Source of the DNA: Aporrectodea caliginosa
Taxonomy: Eukaryota; Annelida; Clitellata; Crassiclitellata; Lumbricidae
Direction of reading: 5' to 3'
DNA: 64,000 bases
Assembly (NCBI GenBank): GCA_020284085.1
Contig: JACEVL010000129.1
Span: 238,501-302,500 of the forward strand
Shown: one piece after another, positions 44,328-55,825 of the stretch
Position numbering within the stretch: the stretch's first letter is position 1
Layout: the number at the start of each line of letters is the position of its first letter
Notes under the pieces: model-generated
Told to the model about the DNA's origin: nothing
Databases searched by the model: none
What the model saw: the letters and a program-made list of their open reading frames with translations, nothing else
Position numbers and translations under genes: made by a program

Positions 44328-45219
44328 AACAATAATAATAATAATAAAATAATAATTATAGCAATGATATTCATTTATTAGTTCAAATTGCCAAAGTACA
44401 CAGTAAGATTGCATGACGTAGTAGAAACAGATGACAACAAGCTTAAGAGGAATAGAATTTAACCGTATGGCAGCTTGCAAGGCGCCCACCTGTCCTACTG
44501 CTCATTTTACCATCGCCCTAGGGTGTGGGAGGCTGAGACAACCGTTATGAGGCTAGCGAGTTTCTTCTTCTTCTTCTTCTTCTTCTTCTTCTTCTTCTTC
44601 TTCTTCTTCTTCTTCTTCTTCTTCTTCTTCTTCTTCTTCTTCTTCTTCTTCTTCTTCTTCTTCTTCTTCTTCTTCTTCTTCTTCTTCTTCTTCTTCTTCT
44701 TCTTCTTCTTCTTCTTCTTCTTCTTCTTCTTCTTCTTCTTCTTCTTCTTCTTCTTCTTCTTCTTCTTCTTCTTCTTCTTCTTCTTCTTCTTCTTCTTCTT
44801 CTTCTTCTTCTTCTTCTTCTTCTTCTTCTTCTTCTTCTTCTTCTTCTTCTTCTTCTTCTTCTTCTTCTTCTTCTTCTTCTTCTTCTTCTTCTTCTTCTTC
44901 TTCTTCTTCTTCTTCTTCTTCTTCTTCTTCTTCTTCTTCTTCTTCTTCTTCTTCTTCTTCTTCTTCTTCTTCTTCTTCTTCTTCTTCTTCTTCTTCTTCT
45001 TCTTCTTCTTCTTCTTCTTCTTCTTCTTCTTCTTCTTCTTCTTCTTCTTCTTCTTCTTCTTCTTCTTCTTCTTCTTCTTCTTCTTCTTCTTCTTCTTCTT
45101 CTTCTTCTTCTTCTTCTTCTTCTTCTTCTTCTTCTTCTTCTTCTTCTTCTTCTTCTTCTTCTTCTTCTTCTTCTTCTTCTTCTTCTTCTTCTTCTTCTTC
45201 TTCTTCTTCTTCTTCTTCT

Positions 45220-45266
<47 letters not shown>

Positions 45267-45331
45267 TTCTTCTTCTTCTTCTTCTTCTTCTTCTTCTTCT
45301 TCTTCTTCTTCTTCTTCTTCTTCTTCTTCTT

Positions 45332-45362
<31 letters not shown>

Positions 45363-48300
45363 TTCTTATTCTTCCTTCTTCTTCTTCTTCTTTCTTCTTC
45401 TTCTTCTTCGTTGCATTCTTCTTCTTTGCATTCTTCTTTGCTGTCTTCTTTGCATTCTACTTTACATTCTTTGCATTGTTCTTTTTCTTCTTTGCATTGT
45501 TCTTCTTCTTTCTTTGCATTCTTCTTCTTCTTTGCATTCTTCTTTGCATTCTTCTTCTACCAGTTAACTGCCTTTAGAAAGGTTCGTACGTCCAATGTCG
45601 CCATTAGTCTCACTGTTTAACCCTCTCTTTCAGCCTGCTGTAACCATCTTTCATCATCCAATCCAGTAGGATCTTTCGAGGTCTTCCTTTGGTCTTTTTC
45701 CTTCCATTCTTCTCTCGATTATACTGTCTAAGTGATTAATGCCCTTCGCGTTCAATTATTGAGTTCGTAATTTCCGAATGTAGGCTACTAAAGAAACTGA
45801 GCAAGTGCATGAGAATTGTAATTGTAATTGTTATCTGACATTTTATGTTTGTTTTACTACAGGCTAGAGCCGCTGCTATACGAGATAAAGAAAAACAGAA
45901 CAACGTTGGTTCAGAGCATGTTCGATTGGATGGATAAATCAAGTATGTCTGATTGATTATACACGAGGTATGCATAGGCTATAACATCCACGAAAATTAA
46001 GCCAAACTTAAAAGAAACTCAAGCTATACCACCGGAAGCTTAGGTAGCATTTACAATGTGTAAACATGCATTCTAACAGTGTGCATATTATCCTTGACAG
46101 ACACAGTTATTATAGTAATGAAAGATTTATACTCATTCTTGTCACAATGCGCAATAGCGCAATAGTAAGCATCTTATGAGACGGAATAATATACAATAAG
46201 TGCTGTTGAATTTTGTTACTTCTTTATTTATTTTTTTCTGCACCATACCACAATTACACTACATTGCATTTCGGTGTAACTTGAGTCATCTCTGAGAACC
46301 TTGTAATTTGTAAGTTTACGATTGTGCAGCGCCTCTTCTAGAGAAGTCATCCCCGGCTGAAAATACAAGTCGTGCACGATAAAACAGAATGTTCTTCAAT
46401 CGCAAGCGAAACAGACTCATAGAAACAGTGCTTTTTTTCAGCAGGAGCGGTCCGGAACGGCGTTCCGGTACCTTTTTTAGCTATTAAAAATAATTTAGTT
46501 AATTAAAATAGTTTTAATAAAGAATTATTTACAATTATTTAGGTACTTTAATTTAATTTCAGTGCTTTCAGTGTTTATTGATATTGATATATAGCCTACA
46601 TCATACATGTACATGAATTAGAAATATCAGCTTAAAATATGCCCCTATAATAGTTTTGAATTTGTTGAGTCCGGGACCTTTTTTCTAGAAAAAGAGCACT
46701 GCATAGAAAGGAGAAGAAGCTCGTGTGGCAGGTTGCATGGAAACCTGTTCCAGAATGAGTGTCTCGTTTTGCTTAATGTAACATCATAATTATTACTTCT
46801 ATTATTATGTACTCGCTCTCAAATTCAGCGCTCGTGAATAAGCTGGTGCCCTACGCTTGGCTTTCGAGTGGCACTTTAGAAGTTTGGAGGTTACGATTAA
46901 CTGGTAAACCCTCCTCTTTTACTTTTCTCAAAACCTATTTCTTCTCTCGTGGCCTTGCGCACTGGGAGCGCCTCTGAACGGTTCACCCTACTAGAGGCTC
47001 TTTGTAAATGTTTGAAACAATACAATACAATTAAACAATTATTCATTTGTAACTTCTATAGCGCCAATTCTACTGCACAAGACTTCAACCAAGCCGTATC
47101 AAGGTCAATATTAAGAAAATCAGTCCAGTTACACATTGCATCGCATTGCATTGCATTATATTAAGTAGCGTTACATTACCATGTATCTCGTGTCGTCGTT
47201 GAAGCTGGTGTCTGGAATTACAAGAGAGGTGCGTCGGACTGGATCGTTTACTTTGACTGGACACTGGGGTTCGGTTGGCAGACGCTACCAAAGCAAGAAG
47301 AAGCGAAGAGAAACGCCACTGATCCTCTTAGGTAGGTCCTAACGTTAGGACGATGACTCTCTCTATCTGTGTCTCTATGTCTGTCTATATCTGTCTCTTA
47401 CGTTGTCTCAGTGTTGTAATCGTAAACTCCAAATTTAGAAGGCGCCACTTGAAAGCTAAGCGCATGGCAGCTGCTTATTCACGAGCGCTGCGTCGAGTCA
47501 AAGGGGTTGTCCAGACAATGGTCAAATGGAGGGGCGGCAAAGTTCGGGTTTTGTTTTATGGCGATAACGATTGGACATCGGTGGATCAGCTGAGTCAGGG
47601 AAGGAATTCTTGAAGAGGTAGACTTTTGTTTTGAGTGGAAAGCCTGAGAGTGAAAGATAGACGAACCGGATGATGGTCACGTGAGTGAAAATACTATTTA
47701 TCTCTATTTATTCTTATCTCTAAATCTATCTCTATCTTTATTTCTTTCTCTCAATCTGTTTCTCTCTTTGTCTATCCCTTCCTCCTTCGTTCCTAGAAAA
47801 CAGTGTGACAAATTGAGCACTTAGCCAAACTGCAAATGTCGTAGACCAACGCCGTAATGTTCTAGACCCCAAACACCATCTCCCAGACCTCAAATACTAT
47901 GATAACGTGACCTAATCTCGAAACTGGTTCCGTTATCATAATGCACAAGAAATAAATGGAGCAAACCACATTCCGAAGCTTATCTTTACCTCTGTCCATT
48001 AGGCAGAACCGTTGAAATCCATGAGGAACCTGTACTGAGACCGTAAGTGAAGCCATGGGGGCAATCAATGCGAGAGAGACAGATGAGATATTCTTCGATG
48101 GACTCCAGAAACTGTTCTAGGCCCCAAACTTTGTCTCATAGACCTCAAACACTATCTCATAAACCCCAGACATTATCTCATAAATATCCCAAACACTACC
48201 TCATGGACCCCAAACATTATCTCATAGACCACAAACACTATCTCAGAAACCCCAGACATTATATCATAAATATCTCAAACACTACCTCTTACACCCCAAG

Positions 48301-51300
48301 CAATATCTCATAGGCCCCAAACACTATCTCATAGATCCCAAACACTATCTCATAGACCTGAAACACTATCTCATAGATCCCAAACACTATCTCATAGATC
48401 CCAAACACTATCTCATAGATCCCAAACACTATCTCATAGATCCTAAACACTACCTCATAGACTCCCACACTATCTCATGTCTATGTCAAACATTATCTAA
48501 AAAATATCCGAAAACACTATCTCATATACTCGAAACATTATATCATAAATATCCGAAAACACTATCCCATGGACTCCAAAAACTATCTGTTAGATTCCAA
48601 ACACTATCTCATAGACCTGAAACACTACCTCATAGACTCCAACACTATCTCATAGACCCCAAACACTATCTCATAAATATCCGAAAACAATATCTCATGG
48701 TCCCAAACACTATATCATAGATCACAAACACTATCTCATAGATCGCAAACACTATTTTATAGACCCAAAACACTATCTCATAGACTCCAAACACTATCTC
48801 ACAAGCTGTAGATTTGTGCGTTCGTTTGGTTGATTTGTTACTTCTTTCATTCATTTATTTTATTTACTTCGTTTTATGCCGTTGTCTGTTAGATCGAAAT
48901 TAATCATCGGCACTTATGCGGCCATTGATCGTCGATTCTTTAAGGAGATCGGAGAATTCGACGACGGAATGCAATTCTGGGGAGGAGAGAACATTGATCT
49001 CTCGATCAGGGTCAGCTGCGTCATCATCTATCATCATTTAGCCTTCTGAGAGCAGGAAGGAAGAAACGAAGGAAGGAAGATGGGAGGGAAGGAAGGAAGG
49101 AAGGACGTAAGGAAGACAGAAAGGGATGAGGAAGGAATGACGGAAGGAAGACGGAAAGGTCGGAAGGAAGGAAGGAAAGGAAGGAAGGAAGGAAGGAAAG
49201 AAAAAAGGAAGGAACAAAGGGAGTGAGGAAGTAAGAAAAGACAGAAGGAACTGAGAAAGGAAGGAAGGGCAAAAGGAAAAATAAAGAAGAAAGGAAGAAA
49301 GGAAGGAAAGAAAGAATCTAATCAATTTGTTTCAGTATATTATGACTATTTTATGTAGATATGGTCATTCTGTTTTTCTGTTGAGGCATGGTTATTCCAT
49401 GGAGGCCTGGTTAATTGGCTATTCATTGTAGGCATGGTTATTCTATTGAGCATGGTTATTCCATGAAGATGTGGTTATTCTATTGAGATGTGGTTATTCC
49501 TTCATGCCTTAATTAAGGCCTTCTTTAGCCCGGGATAAATTCACTCCCTGGTCGCTCCAATCTCCTCTCGTCCACCAAAGTCTTTTCTGGTTGTTTCCCG
49601 CATGTTCGGGGCTACTGCTCAATCTAGAAGTTCTGCTTATATCGGTCCCTCTAGTTGGAATCGTCTTCCGCAAGATTACGTCTTGAATTTCTCAGTCTTT
49701 GTCTTCCTCTGTTTCGGAAACTCCTGAAGTCCATTTTATTTGTTAGTGATAGCACTGTCTTGGGTTGGGAGGGCCTCTTAATTGTTGAGTGGCGCTTTAT
49801 AAATGTTCGATTACGATTACGAGGTATGGTTATTCTATTGAGGCATGGATATTCTATGGAGATTATAGTTATTCTACGAAGGTATGGTTATTCATGTTAG
49901 GTAGGGTTAATCTTGTAAAGAATGGTTATTCAATGGGGGTATGGTTAATGATTGTAGGTATGGTTATTCGGAGGTCAGGTAGTGTCCGTTCCATGTTCGC
50001 GAGTTGCTCATCTGGAGGGCGGCAATTTGCGAGACTATCGTGAAAATTTCTCGTCTATCATCGAGAGAAACTACAAACGTGTTGTCGAAGTCTGGTTTGA
50101 CGAATACAAAACCTACTTCTACCAATATTTTCCGACCTTAATAGTAAGTTAGCAGGACCAGTGATAATTAAATTATTGAATTTGATCTAAATTAAATGGA
50201 CAATGGTTTTATGTCGACTTAGTAATAATTATATTTGATGTGTGCAGGTCTGCTTTTATCAATCGACTGTTGATGTGGTAGACTAGACCTATCAAGTTCG
50301 CAAGTATAGGAAAAATCAGAAATCTCACTGAGATAGACTGAAAATGAATTATGTTGCATCAAATTTTAATTTAATTGAATTATATTAAATTGCTAATAGT
50401 AACTTGCATGTTTGATGAATAAAAAGCCCAGTTCTTTGAGTATTAAGCTTATCCGATTTCTATCGTAAGTATTTGGAGCAAGTAAATAGTGGCTTATTTG
50501 CTCCTCAAACCATAATATTATCATTATATCATTAGTAGGACCTACTATTCTACATCTAACAAGAACGACGATTTGTTGACCAAGAATTAGTCGATGGCGC
50601 TGAGCAATTGTGAGTAAAAACTTGCTCAGTGTCCCATACAGTGACCGTCTAAGGGAAGGCTCGAACCTGTACTGTCCACGTTACTATCGAACTCTCTAAC
50701 CAGTAGGCAACAGTGTCCCACCGTATGTATCTGGACAATCATTAGAATATCACAAAGACTCGTGTTAATTTAAGAATTTATTGTTATCTGGAGAAAGATT
50801 GGCATTGTATTAATTGGTTGTTTCACTTGCTTGATTTAACAGCCCGTGGATCCTGGAAATTTAAGGGAGAGAATGAAAGTGAAAGCGAGAGCAATGTACA
50901 ACTTCTCCTGGTATCTCCAGAACGTCTTTCCTGAGCTGGGACTTCCCGACAAAGATAGCTTCGCGTGGGGCAGTGTTAGTAATGATCAAACTGCTTCTCT
51001 CGAAAATCATAGTCTATGCATCAAGATATGTTATCATGTAATCTTAAATGGCGTGGCGCCCATTCAAGAGGGCAGCGGCGGTGAAGGATCTCACCCGATC
51101 GATTCACTGAAAAATGAACAGAGTTGAGGTCATTATACGTACGCTATAGTAAAATCAGGCACGCAGCTAGACTTAAATTCAAGAGGAGGCAACTTCACAG
51201 ACCATTGGCAAAATTCTGGTCATTGGGGTCATTGGTCAATAGAAGTTCCAGTATATAAAAAAGCAAGAGGAGGCAACTGCCTCCTCGTGCGTCAATGTAG

Positions 51301-54300
51301 CTACGCCTATGAGTAAAATGTGTCCAATTACATTTACATTAGTCTGAAAACACTTCTCTTCCACAAATAGTATCTTGATAATTGCTCTTTCTCCTCCCTT
51401 TACCTGTCTCGCTGCTCTGATTCTACACACCATCCGCCGAGACCGTCTGGTTGTCTGCCTGACGGATGGATGGTTGGATGTATCTTCGATAGTTGGATGG
51501 GTCTAGACAAGTGAATTAGTGGGTTGGTGGATATGTAGATGGGTCGATGTATGTGCTCATGCCTACTTATGTTAGAAGTTGTTTAATCTGGGTTCATCGT
51601 CAAATCTAATCTATTCTGTAGATTTTCGTGTTACCGTTTCACGGATCAATTGATGGTCGCTTCGGGTGAGACCCTTAAATTTGATTGAATTTTATATTAA
51701 ATTATTATTAGTATAGTAATATAATTATTATTATAATAATATTTAAACTTGAAATATGGTCTATATTTCACACTAGACGTATAGGTAGGCCTAAGGCCAA
51801 TGACTAAGTACCTGAACTCTTCAGGTAATCAGGTTATACGCCTGAAATGTTCAGGTAATATACCTGAACTGTCAGGTGGATAAACATCACCTGAACCTTT
51901 CTAAGAGTGTGTGGTTAAAAATTCTAACAGCTGCCTATCGCCATAAATGCGAATAGTGGAGGAACGTGTATGTGCATTTTTCTCCAGTCATTTCAAGTTG
52001 ATGGAAATTTTGTTTTCACTGCAAATTTGAAGGTAATAGACTGTAGATCAATATTGGTCCGAGGGGAAAGCAGTCAGGTAAAAAATTAGCGTGGGGGCTC
52101 GAAAACCACCTCTGGCCTATGGGAAATATGTGTATTTTCTCCAGTCATTTCCAATGGATGCAAAAGTTTCGTATTCAGTACCAATTTGAGGGTAATGGTC
52201 TGTAGATCAATTTTGGTTTCAGGGGAAAGCATTCAGATAAAAAAATGAAGCGTGAGAGGTTCGAAACCCCCTCCGGCCGTTGCGAAATATGTTTACTTTG
52301 ATTCAGTCATTTCATATCTATGCAAAAGTTTCTTTTTCAGTACCAATAATTGAAGATAATGGTCTATGGATCAATATTGGTCCGAAAAGGGAAAGGACTC
52401 AGATGAGATGTGGTGTGTTTTGCAAGGTTGTCATATGGGGACAAGGGGTATTTGCTATTTGTATGTATGTTAGTGCTTGTTGGCATTTGATGAGGTAGAA
52501 CGACACTCTCTGCATCCCTTCGCCAACCGTATGTCTCATTGAGGAACCGATGAGGAAGGAAGAGGAAGGCAAGCTGCATCCCATATGGCCCTCGTTGATC
52601 CTCGCCAGGGATGTATTCCACCTGGATGTGAAGTGCACTTGCACAAGTACCTGTTCTCTCTGCAAGTGTATGAAGGCAAAATTGAAACACACACGTCTTT
52701 GCAATCAAAAGTTACAACAGTTTACATATTTCGCATAGACCGGTGGTTTCGAACCCCCACACTGAATCTGAATGCTTTCCCCTCGGCCCAATATCGATCT
52801 ACAAACCATTACCTTCAAATTGGTACTGAATAAGAAACTTTTGCATCCATTGGAAATGACTGGAGAAAATACACATATAATGCTGCGGCAATGAGCGCCA
52901 GGCCAAGATGAAACAACTTCTAACATGAAGTTATTACTGTTGGCAAAGCAGCTAAAACGATTCATGCCATGCTGTAATGTTGTGGTCAACCATTAAGATA
53001 GCGCTCGTGATTAAGCTGGTGCCCTGCACTAGGTTTCCAGTGGGACCTTTGAAGTTTGAAGATTACTATTACGATTACGAAGATATGGGACCTAAATTCT
53101 TACACAGGATCCTTCCTAATAGATAATAGATTTATTCAGAATCGAACAGTTAAACAATCGAACAGTATGGATGATCAAAGTACAGAGTAAGTTATACAGT
53201 CTCAGAATTGTTCATCAATGATCCTGTGAAGTAAACGATTGAATGGGGAGAAGAAGCTGACTTAGCTTATCTAGTCATCCCCATAGTTTGGACCCATGAA
53301 ATGTTCATGGGCATGAGCAATAGTTGCGGACGAGTTTATGAGGCGGCAATAAAGTGTCTGATATTTTATGTTGATTATAGATAAACCGTTTCGTTTTTAT
53401 AGCTCAAGAATGAGCAGCGAGAATCTTGTTTGGACTACAATGAGGACGTAACACTGTATGATTGCATCTCGGACAGTGAAAATCAAGTAGGCGGATGACG
53501 TTTGAATGATTGGATGGTTTCAGACCAGTTGAATGGATGGATGGATGAATGGATGGATGGATAGGTAGGTAGATGGATGGATGAATTAAATGAATAAATT
53601 GATGAATGGATGGATATAAGGATGAATGGATGACTTTACGAATGGATGAATGGATGGATGGATAGATGGATGGACATATAGATAAATGGATGAATGAATG
53701 GATGAATGAATGAATAGATGAATGAATGGATTTTCGGATGGACGGATAGATGGATGAATGGATGGTTGGATGGATGAATGGATAGATAGGTAGATGGATG
53801 GATGAATGAATGGATAAATGGGTGGATATATAGATGGATGGATGAATGAATGCATTGATGAATGGATGGATAGATGGATAGACGGATGGATGAATGGATG
53901 GACGGATGAATGGATGGCTTTTCGGATGGACGAATGGATTGATGGATGGATGGATGGATGAAAGGATGGGTTGATGGATAGATGGACGGATGGACGGATG
54001 GATAAATGGATGGTTCAAGGACAGTGAATTGGTTGATAGGCAGATAAGTGGATGGATCAATGTATGTAGGTTGGTGGTTGAGTGCGTGAGTGTGAATGGA
54101 TGGGTGGATGTATGAATTGATGGATGGACGTGTATGACATGCTCCTGGTTTTTACGTAGCTCTTTAGTATTTGCATGCACACATGGAGGCATTACATAAA
54201 CTTGATCTGCAGCCGATTTGTTGTGGCGATAAAATTAAAGCAACCTCTAACATGCAGACTTGGAAAAATTTAATGCCAGTGTAACAGTCGATTTATTAGA

Positions 54301-55732
54301 TCCAAGTGTGAATGCATGTCATTTTAGGCATGTGCTTGTGTAGTCTAATTAGACTAATTAGCCACCTGTGTTTTCCATAGAGCTATAGTTCAATCTCTGT
54401 TACATAAAAATGAAGCCTACTTAGCCTATAATATATCATTATCTTAACATAAATAGATTTATAGATTTAATCTATTTTTTCGATTTATAATTATATATTT
54501 AATCCTATTAGGCCCAGATATCATAAGTCATCTATAACTGATTCATATTATTTTATAGTTAACATTAAAATATAGTTTCAGTGAAGCAGTGTCACATTTC
54601 TGGAACTCGGTTCTTTCCTACAAAAAAGACTATCATCTATATACCGTCGAGTTTCTTCGATTCTCATTTCCGTGCCTCCGATTCACACATCGTTAACCTT
54701 GCGCGCGTTAAAATTTTGTAATAACAATTATAATAATTGGTGCGAAGTGTTAGTGAATTCATTCTTCACAGCTTCGACAAGTGAGAATGGATGGCCCGGT
54801 TGCTTTCTCGTCTCCTAAACTTCTACGAACGGTGTAAATATCTATGAATAGCAGAGATGTAGTACTTGTACTCCAGTACAACTCGATTATAGTTTTTAAG
54901 TGCTCCTATTCATGCTTCTACTTGAGACAAAGGTACTTGTACTCGTACTTGAGATCTAATTGTTTGGAAACAACGGACAGTTTTTACAGGCGCTTGGATA
55001 GGTTACCAGTGGGACCTTAAATGGCGTGGCACCCATTCAAACGGGCGGCAGTGGTGAAGGATCTCACCCGATCAATTCATTGAAAAATGAACAGGATTGA
55101 GGCCATAATTATACGGTCGCTGTATAAAATCGAGTACATTTACTTATTAGCTTTGTCTTTTCGTTTGGTCACTTACTCTTACGCTCTGGGCAGTGGACAT
55201 GTTGGCAGTCCTTTTGTGGATTGCTGGTTTTTAAATGTACCGCAGATAATCACAGATATGGCTACAGCAACCGAAGTGTCGTGTAGTCCTCCTGCACCAA
55301 AAAGTCTAATCTATCTGGTCAATAGAGTACAGGATCTTCGGTGAAGCCAAACACTCAATCACCACTGGTGAAAACATATCTGTCTATCAAAAGCTATGGT
55401 GATTTTGATGAAGGTGATTGTTTGGACTTTGGAAATGCAACAAAATTGTTATTGACAAACTGTATGAACCATGGCGCTTAGAGCATTGAGTGTGTCTGCA
55501 TCTAGCGCTCCTGTTGAACGTGTATTTAGTTATGGCGGTTTAATATTAAAACCGCATCGATCGAATTTGAGTGACAAGATGCTCACATCCCTTACATTTC
55601 TCAAAAGCAATTTTCTAAATGAGTGCAAGTGGCAATGCACCGTTGCTTTGTTAAAGAATCTAATTTTTAAACGCGCATAATAATCGAATAATAATAATAA
55701 TAAATAATAATATGATAATAATAATAATGATA

Positions 55733-55825
<93 letters not shown>

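Larger units (their letters stand above)
54853..55680 (+). mobile_element. hAT-type remnant, right end lost in an ATA repeat
   Basis: Starts CAGAGATGTAGTACTTGTAC with repeated TACTTGTACTC words, typical of one hAT terminal class. It encloses the transposase fragment at 55471-55680. No matching right terminus was found before the AAT tract. Repeat F copy 2 (55015-55098) lies inside. Confidence 0.6.

Noticed and set aside
44475..45620. Long open frame encoding poly-phenylalanine
   Set aside because: It is the TTC repeat read in one frame; no gene signal outside the repeat.
50975..51127. Longer exon 9 running to a stop at 51127
   Set aside because: Family alignment places the lectin start ([11 protein letters not shown], exon 10) right after AWGS, and the sequence from 51041 is an interspersed repeat. 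The donor after AWGS (GTTAGT) is not ideal, so transcript support is needed.
53404..54192. 262-residue Ser/His/Pro/Ile-rich minus-strand frame
   Set aside because: Product of the GGAT/GAAT tetranucleotide repeat, overlapping GALNT exon 10 on the other strand.
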